This document shows positions 57,002 to 64,000 of a stretch of 64,000 bases of DNA, one piece after another. The notes beneath the pieces were generated by a model. That model had not been told where the DNA came from. It saw only the letters and a list, made by a program, of their open reading frames with translations, and ran no database searches. The translations under genes and the position numbers were made by a program. The DNA comes from Gammaproteobacteria bacterium (GTDB taxonomy: Bacteria; Pseudomonadota; Gammaproteobacteria; HK1), in assembly GCA_021773645.1 (NCBI GenBank), contig JAJFJU010000010.1:124001-188000 (forward strand), in the 5' to 3' direction. Numbering within the stretch: position 1 is the stretch's first letter; each line of letters starts with the position of its first letter.

Positions 57002-57753
57002 ACACGATTCCCCAACTGGTCGCCCACCGGGGCTATCGGGGGTGCTATCCAGAAAATACCTTGCTCGGCATTGAGGCTGCGGTAAAAGCAGGGGCGCGTT
57101 ATGTGGAATTCGATGTCCAGCTTTCCGCTGACGGCGTGCCGGTGGTACTTCACGATGATACTTTAGAACGCACTTCCGACCGCGTTGGGGATGCACTAGC
57201 GATGTCCGCGGCTGCCTTGGCACAGGTGGATGTGGGCGAGCCTTGCCGCTTTGGCGTGCGTTACCTCGGCACTCATCTTTCGCTACTCACGGATGTCGTG
57301 GCTTATCTGAATCAACATCCAGAAGTGACCGCCTTCGTCGAGGCCAAGCGCCAGAGTATGGAGCGATTCGGTGCAGAGCAGGTCGCTATGGCCATTACTG
57401 AGGCCATGGCCTCCGCCCAATTCCAGTGGGTGTTGATCTCATTTGAAATCAGTGTGTTGCGTTGTTCCAGAGCGCTTTCAGATCAACCCGTCGGCTGGGT
57501 GATGCGGAATTACCATGGACCATCGTGCACGGAAGCCGAAGCCTTGGTGCCGGAATATCTATTTGTCGGTGCGCGGTATCTGCCAGGGACGGAAGAGACA
57601 CTGTGGCCGGGGGCGTGGTCATGGGTGATCTATGGCGTTGATGAGGCCGAGCAGGCCTTGGATTTGGGGCGGCGTGGGGCGGGCTTTGTGGAGACCGATG
57701 AGATTGGCTCATTGCTTGAGCACCCGGCCTTTAGGCTAGCGGAGGGCACTTGA
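56998..57753 (+). CDS. ugpQ: Glycerophosphodiester phosphodiesterase
   Basis: Hydrolyses glycerophosphodiesters to glycerol 3-phosphate and an alcohol. The family start LVAHRGYRGCYPENTLLGIEAA and YVEFDVQLSADGVPVVLHDDTLERTS carry the catalytic H, R, E, D and H residues. 251 residues, no signal, so cytoplasmic. GTG 56998 overlaps the previous stop. The product feeds the dehydrogenase encoded next. Confidence 0.93.
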   Translation: MNTIPQLVAHRGYRGCYPENTLLGIEAAVKAGARYVEFDVQLSADGVPVVLHDDTLERTSDRVGDALAMSAAALAQVDVGEPCRFGVRYLGTHLSLLTDVVAYLNQHPEVTAFVEAKRQSMERFGAEQVAMAITEAMASAQFQWVLISFEISVLRCSRALSDQPVGWVMRNYHGPSCTEAEALVPEYLFVGARYLPGTEETLWPGAWSWVIYGVDEAEQALDLGRRGAGFVETDEIGSLLEHPAFRLAEGT

Positions 57754-58928
57754 GTGATAGCGTTGATGTACTGGTAATCGGTGCCGGCATTCACGGCGCA
57801 GGTGTAGCCCAGGCGGCCGCAGCCGCCGGCTATACTGTGCGGGTGCTGGAGCAATACTCGACGCCGGCACAGGGGACCTCCAGCCGCTCTAGCAAGCTCA
57901 TCCATGGCGGCCTGCGTTATCTCGAAGGCTTTCACTTCGGGCTGGTGCGGGAAAGCCTCCGCGAGCGTGCACTGCTACTAAAGAATGCGCCGGAGTTGGT
58001 GCATCTCACTCCCATGCATATCCCCCTTTATGGCCATAGCCAGCGTGGTCCCGTACTCATCCGCGCGGGTCTTTCGCTGTATGCCTTTCTGGGGGGAATG
58101 CGCCAGGAAAATCGCTTCCAGCAACTTCCCTGCAGTGAATGGGAAAATCTTGATGGCCTGGAAACTAAAGATCTGAGGGCGGTGTTTCGCTACTTCGAGG
58201 CCCAGACTGACGATGCGGCACTAACCTGTGCGGTGCTGCACTCAGCCGAGGAGCTGGGTGCTGAGGTTTCATTTGACGCGCGTGTGGCCACAGTAGAGCT
58301 GGCTCCCGATGGTGGCGTGGCGCATTATTTCAAGGGTGAGCATGAGCAAAGCGTCTCCTTTCGAGCCCTAGTTAATGCGGCGGGGCCATGGGCTTCTGAG
58401 GTGTTGGCGAAAATCTCTCTAGCTCAGTCTGCACCTGCGGTGGAGCTGGTTCGAGGCTCCCATATCGTCCTGCCAGGTGCGCTCTCCGGTGCCTACTATG
58501 TGGAATCACCCCGTGACCAGCGTGCGGTATTTGCGCTGCCTTGGCACGGTCATACCTTGGTGGGTACTACCGAGGCCCTGTATCAGAGGGATCCCGGGGC
58601 GGTCACCGCACCTCAGGATGAAATAGATTATCTGTTGGAGACCTATCAGCACTACTTTGCCTCATCATTAGGTGATCACGATTTGCGGATTCTCGAAAGC
58701 TTTGCCGGCCTACGGGTGCTGCCCGCTACCCAGGGGATATTAAGCGCCCGTTCCCGTGAAACCGGCTTAGTGGTGGATCGCTGCTCACAACCACGATTAC
58801 TGAGCGTGCTGGGCGGGAAACTCACCACCTATCGCTCCACATCCGAACGTGTGATTCAGCGCCTGGCAGGCAGTCTGCCGGAGAGGAGGGCGCAGGCGGA
58901 TACCATGGCAATACAATTGGGGAGCTGA
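57750..58928 (+). CDS. glpD: FAD-dependent glycerol-3-phosphate dehydrogenase (short form)
   Basis: Oxidises glycerol 3-phosphate to dihydroxyacetone phosphate and feeds quinones. FAD motif VDVLVIGAGIHGAGVAQAAAAAG at the N-terminus, then SSRSSKLIHGGLRYLEGFHFGLVRESL, typical of GlpD. The C-terminal FAD residue region is LGGKLTTYRSTSE. At 392 residues it lacks the extra C-terminal helical domain of E. coli GlpD (501 residues). TTG 57750 is the start and overlaps the ugpQ stop (TTGA). Third gene of the operon. Confidence 0.9.
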   Translation: MSDSVDVLVIGAGIHGAGVAQAAAAAGYTVRVLEQYSTPAQGTSSRSSKLIHGGLRYLEGFHFGLVRESLRERALLLKNAPELVHLTPMHIPLYGHSQRGPVLIRAGLSLYAFLGGMRQENRFQQLPCSEWENLDGLETKDLRAVFRYFEAQTDDAALTCAVLHSAEELGAEVSFDARVATVELAPDGGVAHYFKGEHEQSVSFRALVNAAGPWASEVLAKISLAQSAPAVELVRGSHIVLPGALSGAYYVESPRDQRAVFALPWHGHTLVGTTEALYQRDPGAVTAPQDEIDYLLETYQHYFASSLGDHDLRILESFAGLRVLPATQGILSARSRETGLVVDRCSQPRLLSVLGGKLTTYRSTSERVIQRLAGSLPERRAQADTMAIQLGS

Positions 58929-58934
58929 GCGGTG

Positions 58935-59285
58935 ATGGCAACGATTCAAAACCAGCTGGTGACGCATGTGATTGAGTTGATGCAATTGATGGGTCCCGTG
59001 AGTGCAAGGCGGATGTTTGGTGGTTATGGATTCTTCCTCGATGGCTTGATGTTTGCCTTGATGGCCGACGACATTCTTTATCTGAAGGCTGATGCCGAAA
59101 CCATAGAGGATTTTGCTCATCGGAATCTGGAGGCTTTTAGTTACCAAAAGCAAGGCAAAAAATATTCGATGTCCTACTACTGCGCGCCGGAGGAAGTCTT
59201 TGAAAATTCCGGGGATATGAGTCTGTGGGTAAATAAAGCCTATGAGGTTGCCCTGAGGGCCGCAGCAAGAAAGCGGGGGGGATAG
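58935..59285 (+). CDS. TfoX N-terminal domain protein
   Basis: A 116-residue protein consisting of a TfoX N-terminal domain alone: VSARRMFGGYGFFLDGLMFALMADDILYLKAD and FSYQKQGKKYSMSYYCAPEEVF. Full TfoX/Sxy regulates competence through CRP, but the single-domain form has no known role. ATG 58935 follows the glpD stop by 6 bases. Confidence 0.85.
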   Translation: MATIQNQLVTHVIELMQLMGPVSARRMFGGYGFFLDGLMFALMADDILYLKADAETIEDFAHRNLEAFSYQKQGKKYSMSYYCAPEEVFENSGDMSLWVNKAYEVALRAAARKRGG

Positions 59286-59891
59286 GTGAAATTACTTTTA
59301 TTCAGTGATCTTCATTGTGATACAACGGCGGCCAAGGAGTTGGTGCGTCGTTCAAAAAATATTGATTTCGCCGTTGGTGCGGGGGATTTTGCCAAGATGC
59401 ATCGTGGCCTCGATGGGGTTGTTGATGTGCTGCGGGCCATGAGGTGTCCGACGGTGCTGGTGCCCGGAAATAACGAAAATATTGATGAACTTCGTGAGGC
59501 GTGTCGTGGTTGGAGGGATGTGCATGTCCTGCATGGTTCCGGGGTCACGCTGCAGGGAGTGGAATTCTACGGTGTGGGCGGCGGCATTCCGGTCACCCCC
59601 TTCGGTTCCTGGAGTTACGATTTCAGCGAGGCGGAGGCTGCGAAACTGCTGGGGGACTGTCCTCTCGGAACGGTTCTTGTGACCCATTCGCCGCCCTACG
59701 GGGTGGTGGATTTATCGGGGGAGGGCCAGGGTGTAGGCAGTACGGCGATCCGTAAGGCCATAGAACGGACTAATCCCCTCCTGGCTGTATGTGGCCACGT
59801 ACACGGAGATTGGGGAAAACATGAGTTCATCGGCGACACGCCGGTAGTCAATGCCGGGCCGGATGGGGTGGAATGGACGCTCGCCGGATAA
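59286..59891 (+). CDS. Calcineurin-like metallophosphoesterase
   Basis: A 201-residue phosphoesterase. Metal ligands in LLLFSDLHCDTTA (D, H), VGAGDFAKM (D in GD), VPGNNENID (N), VTHSPPYG (H) and CGHVHGDWG (H-x-H). No signal, so cytoplasmic. GTG 59286 lies directly after the TfoX-N stop with GGGGGGATAG before it. Substrate unknown. Confidence 0.88.
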   Translation: MKLLLFSDLHCDTTAAKELVRRSKNIDFAVGAGDFAKMHRGLDGVVDVLRAMRCPTVLVPGNNENIDELREACRGWRDVHVLHGSGVTLQGVEFYGVGGGIPVTPFGSWSYDFSEAEAAKLLGDCPLGTVLVTHSPPYGVVDLSGEGQGVGSTAIRKAIERTNPLLAVCGHVHGDWGKHEFIGDTPVVNAGPDGVEWTLAG

Positions 59892-59910
59892 CCTGCCCTG
59901 ACGCGCAGCC

Positions 59911-60612
59911 TTATGGAATCGTTGCCAGGGTGGCGGCCGATTGCATGCGAATAATCGCCTGGGAGTAGATGGGAAAGCCCATGCGTCCGGCGTCCTGTGG
60001 ATTGAGGACACAGGACGCCGCGAAGGAGCCGGCCTCCGGCGGACCGATGTTTTCCGGCTCCAGGGCTGTGGGGGCTAGCGACATCATGCGTACCAGTAGG
60101 CGGTTTACGAAGGGGACAAAGAGTTCGTAGCAATAACCCACGTGGATCTTCAGCAGATTGGCATCCTGGATGCTCTGCTTCGAGGCGCCACCACTGATGC
60201 TGGCATCACGGTACATCAGGTTGTCATTGGGTATGACCCGTTCTCCATTCAGGTCCACGCCGTGGTCAAGAAAGGACTCCGGGCTGGGATTGATGAGGCG
60301 AATGCGTACATAGCCGGCGGTAATCTCGTCCTTGATCTGATTCTTTGCGCGGATGACTTCGGTTTGTCCCTTGGAGTGGGTAAACAAGGGGGCCAGTCCA
60401 CGGGCAAAGGCACGTTCCATGGGGACCATCTTTGCGTTATTCAGACTGCCGGCGCGTGCTGCCTCGAAGGTCGCGTAATTGAGGGTAATCTTGGCGTGAT
60501 AGATAAAGGCGAATTGCAGCGCACCAAAGACCAGCAGTAGCAGTAGCGGTATGACGATGAGGAATTCCACCATCGCTTGACCACGGACTTCAGGGCTGTT
60601 TTGTTTGATCAT
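59911..60612 (-). CDS. TadE/TadG-like pseudopilin
   Basis: Minor component of the Tad pilus. The N-terminus RGQAMVEFLIVIPLLLLLVFGALQFAFIYHAK is the TadE signature, with one membrane segment. ATG 60612 is the start; the frame is open to 60696, but the extension overlaps tadD and is not TadE-like. 233 residues; the C-terminal part (residues 60-233) is poorly conserved. Last gene of the minus-strand Tad unit in this window; overlaps tadD by 23 bases. Confidence 0.85.
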   Translation of the reverse strand: MIKQNSPEVRGQAMVEFLIVIPLLLLLVFGALQFAFIYHAKITLNYATFEAARAGSLNNAKMVPMERAFARGLAPLFTHSKGQTEVIRAKNQIKDEITAGYVRIRLINPSPESFLDHGVDLNGERVIPNDNLMYRDASISGGASKQSIQDANLLKIHVGYCYELFVPFVNRLLVRMMSLAPTALEPENIGPPEAGSFAASCVLNPQDAGRMGFPIYSQAIIRMQSAATLATIP

Positions 60613-61099
60613 TGGCCGAGGGAGGAATCGCCGGTGGCAGCGAGCCTTGGCGAAGCAGGCGAGCGATATCCCCGCCCAGACGCATGCTCTGTGCATATAG
60701 CGGGTTAGTGGGATCGATGTGCTGGCTCATCTGGAGGAAGGTGTTGTTCGCCTGTTCAATTTGAATGACCCCCATGTTGTGCCAGGCGCGGGCATGTTGA
60801 GGATCGCGTACCAGTACTTCGCGATAGGCCGCTACCGCCAGTTCCGGGCGCCGGGTGCGGGCATAGATGTTGCCGAGGCGAAACCACGGTTCCAGTTCTG
60901 CGGGAACTCGTCGGGTGATGATGGCATAGTGTTTTTCGCTCTCCACCCAGTCGCTGCGCTGGTAGGCCTCCCGGGCGGCTGCCTGCACTTTGTCCAGTTC
61001 CAGATTCTGCTCTGTTTCCCGCACCGTGCTTTGTTGCATCGAACACGCACCTAGCAGTAACAGAATGAGCAGGCTGGTCTGGCGAAGTATCTCAGGCAT
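60590..61099 (-). CDS. tadD: TadD-like TPR lipoprotein
   Basis: A 169-residue lipoprotein with a signal peptide and lipobox (LLILLLLGAC) and three TPR units (AREAYQRSDWVESEKHYAI, PWFRLGNIYARTRRPELAVAAYREV, ARAWHNMGVIQIEQANN). It is the usual TPR partner in Tad loci. ATG 61099 has GGAGTGGCAGG upstream. It overlaps the DUF192 gene at its start and tadE at its end. Confidence 0.85.
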   Translation of the reverse strand: MPEILRQTSLLILLLLGACSMQQSTVRETEQNLELDKVQAAAREAYQRSDWVESEKHYAIITRRVPAELEPWFRLGNIYARTRRPELAVAAYREVLVRDPQHARAWHNMGVIQIEQANNTFLQMSQHIDPTNPLYAQSMRLGGDIARLLRQGSLPPAIPPSANDQTKQP

Positions 61100-61445
61100 C
61101 CTGCCACTCCAGGCGGCTTCCGGCGGCAAGGTCAAGCGCATCGAGGGTTCCGGCAAGCAGTTCCAGGGTCATGCAGGCGCCACCACAGCGGGAAAGCCGC
61201 CACGGCTTGAGGTTGCTCACTTGCTTGAGTACGGTGCCACGCCGATCCAGATAGACCAGATCGATGGCATAGCCCATGCCCACAGTGTGTACCGAGTTAC
61301 AGTGGGTGATAAGCAGGCCCTCATCCCTTGCAAGCGGCGGACGTGCAAGTAACCCGCGCATGCGCTCGAATAGGGTGGCGGTCTTGCGTACCCGGGGAAG
61401 TACGCAGTGGCGATTGTCCGTACGAAAGAGCGCACCGGGAGTCAT
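61092..61445 (-). CDS. DUF192 protein
   Basis: A 117-residue protein of the DUF192/UPF0127 family: ATLFERMRGLLARPPLARDEGLLI, HTVGMGYAIDLVYLDRRGTVLKQVSNLKPWRLS and ALDLAAGSRLEW. The family has no known role. It lies inside the Tad operon, its ATG overlapping the tadC stop as ATGA, so it is probably translated with the pilus genes. No signal peptide is evident, unlike many DUF192 proteins. Confidence 0.85.
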   Translation of the reverse strand: MTPGALFRTDNRHCVLPRVRKTATLFERMRGLLARPPLARDEGLLITHCNSVHTVGMGYAIDLVYLDRRGTVLKQVSNLKPWRLSRCGGACMTLELLAGTLDALDLAAGSRLEWQDA

Positions 61446-62332
61446 AACAATCCACCGGCCATAAATTTCATTACGATGGGAAAGCCAAGGATGATGAAAG
61501 TGACTGGAAAGATAAAGATGATGAGTGGCCCTACTAGCTTGATCGGTGCTTCCATAGCGAGCTTTTCCGCACGTTGGAAGCGCTCGCTACGGCGCTGATC
61601 TGCCTGTACCCGAAGCACGGTGGCAAGGCTTGCCCCCATTTTTTCCGCCTGGATCACCGAGCTAACAAAACTGGTGATCTCGGATATATCCAGGCGATCC
61701 GCCATGCGCCGCAGGGCATCGGCGCGGGACAGGCCGGCACGGAGATCGCGCAGCACGATACCGAACTCGTTACGTAATGGTCCAGCGGGGCCTTTCTCCA
61801 TAGCCTGCCCCAGTGCGCCTGTCAGATTAAGGCCTGCCTCCACGCACATGGTGATGAAATCCAGATAGACCGGCATCGCCCTGATCACCCCGAGTTTTCG
61901 TCGTTTACGCGTGTCACGAAGCCACAGATCGGGAAATAGAAACCCTAAAACCAGTGCAAACAGGAGCCAGAGAAGCTCAAAGCGTTCCAGCATGGCCATG
62001 GTGAGATAAACGAACACGGGCACTAAAAACATACTCAGTATGCGCAAGGCAACGAACTGCTCGGCGGTCAGCAGGTAGCTAACACCGGTGCGCATCAGCC
62101 GTTTTTCAGTGCGCTCCATCATCTCGTAGGGCAGAAAGGAACAGAAGAAGAAGGAAATCACCTGGATCGCGGGCCACAGGATGCGTAGTTTCCACGACAG
62201 CGGATCCATATAGGCGCGCTCGTCCTCGTCCACCATGGCGTAGAGGCGATCGAAAAAGACCAGCCCCAGGATCACGCTTAGCCCAGTACACGTGGCGATC
62301 ACCTTCATCAGTAAGGAGGCGAATAGTTCCAT
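61442..62332 (-). CDS. tadC: Tad inner-membrane protein TadC
   Basis: GspF-family inner-membrane platform protein, 296 residues. Membrane segments at the N-terminus (CTGLSVILGLVFF) and C-terminus (LVGPLIIFIFPVTFIILGFPIV), with a cytoplasmic T2SF domain between (MPVYLDFITMCVEAGLNLTGALGQ, SFVSSVIQAEKMGASLATVLRVQAD). ATG 62332 overlaps the tadB stop. Works with TadB. Confidence 0.92.
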   Translation of the reverse strand: MELFASLLMKVIATCTGLSVILGLVFFDRLYAMVDEDERAYMDPLSWKLRILWPAIQVISFFFCSFLPYEMMERTEKRLMRTGVSYLLTAEQFVALRILSMFLVPVFVYLTMAMLERFELLWLLFALVLGFLFPDLWLRDTRKRRKLGVIRAMPVYLDFITMCVEAGLNLTGALGQAMEKGPAGPLRNEFGIVLRDLRAGLSRADALRRMADRLDISEITSFVSSVIQAEKMGASLATVLRVQADQRRSERFQRAEKLAMEAPIKLVGPLIIFIFPVTFIILGFPIVMKFMAGGLL

Positions 62333-63210
62333 CAGACGTCGATACTCGTGATCTTGCTGATCATCAGATAGCCCATGGTTTCCATAACGGCCACCACCGC
62401 CAGGACGCCCCAACCGACAGGCGTGGTCCACAGTTTGCTCATGGCCTCGGGCTCGAGGAAGTTCAGCAACACTCCCAGCAACAGCGGCAGGCCGGTCATG
62501 ACGATACCCTGCAACTTGCCCTGTGCGGTCAGGCTGCCGATCTTACCTTCCATTGTGGACTTACGGCGCAGGGTCTCGCCCAGGGATTCCACCGTCTCCG
62601 CCAGATTGCCGCCCACTTCGCGGTTGATACGCAAGGCGGTGACCACGAGACTGAAGTCGGGCAATGGCAGACGTGCCTCCATGTGGCGCATGGAATCATC
62701 AAAGTCCACACCGATACGCTGTTCGCGCAGTAGTAATTCAAATTCCTGGGAGATAGGTGCGGGCTGTTCTTTGACCAGACCCTCGATGGCGATATTGAGA
62801 CTGGCCCCGGCGCGCATTGCGCCTGCCACCATCATCAGGCCGTCGGGCAACTGACTTTCAAAGCGTTTCAGGCGCTTGTTCCGCAGGCTTTTGTAGGCGA
62901 CCCCCGGCAGCACGATGAGCAGTATCATTACGCCCAGGCTAAGAGGAACATCACCACTGATGAGCCACAACAGGATGGGCAACACCACAATTGCTGCGCC
63001 GTTAATGAGGAACAGCCGGTTGGGGTCGATGAACAGGAACATATCCGCCATATTGGCGCTAGCGGTGGTAGTGAAGGTTTCCCGGTAGCGGTCCAGATGG
63101 CCTTGGCCCTTGAGCAGCAAGATCAGCCATAACAGGGTCGCGGCGAGAAATACCGAGACCACGGTGAGCAGAAACAGTGCGTTGCCGGCGAGATTGAGCA
63201 GGATTTGCAT
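62332..63210 (-). CDS. tadB: Tad inner-membrane protein TadB
   Basis: GspF-family platform protein, 292 residues. Membrane segments at the N-terminus (LFLLTVVSVFLAATLLWLI, AAIVVLPILLWLI) and C-terminus, and a T2SF domain with QLPDGLMMVAGAMRAGASLNIAIEGL and REVGGNLAETVESLGETLR. Start ATG 63210 lies 4 bases after the tadA stop. Pairs with TadC. Confidence 0.92.
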   Translation of the reverse strand: MQILLNLAGNALFLLTVVSVFLAATLLWLILLLKGQGHLDRYRETFTTTASANMADMFLFIDPNRLFLINGAAIVVLPILLWLISGDVPLSLGVMILLIVLPGVAYKSLRNKRLKRFESQLPDGLMMVAGAMRAGASLNIAIEGLVKEQPAPISQEFELLLREQRIGVDFDDSMRHMEARLPLPDFSLVVTALRINREVGGNLAETVESLGETLRRKSTMEGKIGSLTAQGKLQGIVMTGLPLLLGVLLNFLEPEAMSKLWTTPVGWGVLAVVAVMETMGYLMISKITSIDV

Positions 63211-63214
63211 GGGG

Positions 63215-64000
63215 CTAGTCGAAAATACTCATATCGACTTGAAGCCCGCGTTGCCGCAAGTCTTCATAGAACTCCGGCACCGTGCCGTTGGATAGGAATT
63301 GCCCCTTGATCCGGCCTTCGCCATCGAAACCCTCCTGCTGGTAATGGAAGATGTCCTGCATTTGGACGATGCCCCCCTCCACGCCGGTGATCTCGGTAAT
63401 ATTGACCACTCGTCGGCTGCCATCGGAGAAGCGTGTCTGCTGCACAATGAGGTCCACCGCGGAGGCTACCTGCTCGCGGATCGCTTGTACTGGAAGATCC
63501 ATGCCGGACATCATCACCATCACCTCAAGGCGTGAGATCAGGTCTCTTGGCGTGTTCGCATGGGCGGTGGTTAGAGAACCGTCGTGGCCGGTATTCATGG
63601 CCTGTAGCATATCCAAGGTCTCGCCACCGCGGCACTCGCCGACGACGATGCGGTCTGGGCGCATGCGCAGGCAGTTTTTCACCAGGTCGCGAATAAACAC
63701 GGCACCCTTGCCCTCGAGGTTGGGCGGCCGTGCTTCCAGGCTTACCAGGTGGGGCTGAGCCAGTTTCAACTCTGCCGCATCTTCTACGGTTACGATGCGT
63801 TCGGTGGAGGGAATGAAGTTGGAAAGCACATTGAGCAGCGTGGTTTTGCCGCTGCCGGTACCTCCCGAGATGATGATGTTCATGCGCTGTTCCACCGCCA
63901 TCTTGAGGAAGGTCGCCATGGCCTGATTCAACGCCCCAAAGCCAATCAGATCCTCATCGGTGAGCTTCTGCTTGGCAAACTTTCGGATAGTGAGGCAGGG
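63215..64000 (-). CDS. tadA: Tad secretion ATPase TadA/CpaF (3' part)
   Basis: Hexameric secretion ATPase powering Tad pilus assembly. Walker A in [19 protein letters not shown], Asp box and Walker B in [20 protein letters not shown], His box in [22 protein letters not shown]. The frame remains open to the window edge ([21 protein letters not shown]), so the N-terminal half lies outside. First of the visible Tad genes in transcription order. Confidence 0.94.
   Translation of the reverse strand, partial: PCLTIRKFAKQKLTDEDLIGFGALNQAMATFLKMAVEQRMNIIISGGTGSGKTTLLNVLSNFIPSTERIVTVEDAAELKLAQPHLVSLEARPPNLEGKGAVFIRDLVKNCLRMRPDRIVVGECRGGETLDMLQAMNTGHDGSLTTAHANTPRDLISRLEVMVMMSGMDLPVQAIREQVASAVDLIVQQTRFSDGSRRVVNITEITGVEGGIVQMQDIFHYQQEGFDGEGRIKGQFLSNGTVPEFYEDLRQRGLQVDMSIFD

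Overview
The window looks like chromosomal DNA from a GC-rich gammaproteobacterium. The class is suggested by the rplU-rpmA-obgE-proB block, by rpsT divergent from murJ followed by ribF-ileS-lspA, and by ispH lying next to minor-pilin genes, an arrangement known from Pseudomonas and relatives. I cannot name the genus. No phage, plasmid, CRISPR array or complete insertion sequence is visible; most of the window is core genome with some accessory patches.

Layout. 1-1468: 5' part of aceE (minus). 1928-3627: pyrC-rnt. 3656-10308: a GGDEF protein, a YaiI-like protein, a DEAD-box helicase, a cyclopropane synthase-like methyltransferase, lipA and an ElyC-like protein. 10545-17880: SulP transporter, threonine synthase, two small genes, then a minus-strand unit cls-sel1-metC. 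18026-24556: CigR-like secreted basic protein, membrane Ser/Thr kinase with Sel1 repeats, autotransporter-type barrel, and a Lon-family protease. 24699-31206: accessory patch with a GT4 glycosyltransferase, an AurF-like diiron oxygenase, a frameshifted GNAT gene, and on the other strand an outer-membrane TPR/barrel protein, a FecR protein and a PaaK/CapK-like enzyme. 31592-45118: tRNA-Pro, ispB, rplU-rpmA-obgE-proB, rpsT, murJ, ribF, ileS-lspA-(PilZ-like)-ispH. 45219-51748: type IV pilus minor pilin operon fimT-pilV-pilW-pilX-pilY1. 52032-54208: moaA with a MOT1-type transporter. 54406-59891: dsbC, a VOC protein, a tightly overlapped glycerol / glycerophosphodiester operon, a TfoX-N protein and a phosphoesterase. 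59911-64000: Tad pilus genes tadA-B-C-(DUF192)-D-E on the minus strand, with tadA cut by the window edge.

Themes. Two separate pilus systems (type IV minor pilins with PilY1, and Tad) suggest a surface-attaching lifestyle. The GGDEF enzyme and the PilZ-like protein between lspA and ispH point to cyclic-di-GMP input. The most unusual non-coding feature is a 149-bp near-palindromic element present twice, 37 kb apart, each copy directly 5' of a housekeeping gene (pyrC, ileS), with paired changes that preserve part of the hairpin. A second is a set of mutually exclusive hairpins in the aceE leader. The most unusual coding patch is the oxygenase / glycosyltransferase / acetyltransferase group, which may be a small undescribed biosynthetic or surface-modification cluster.
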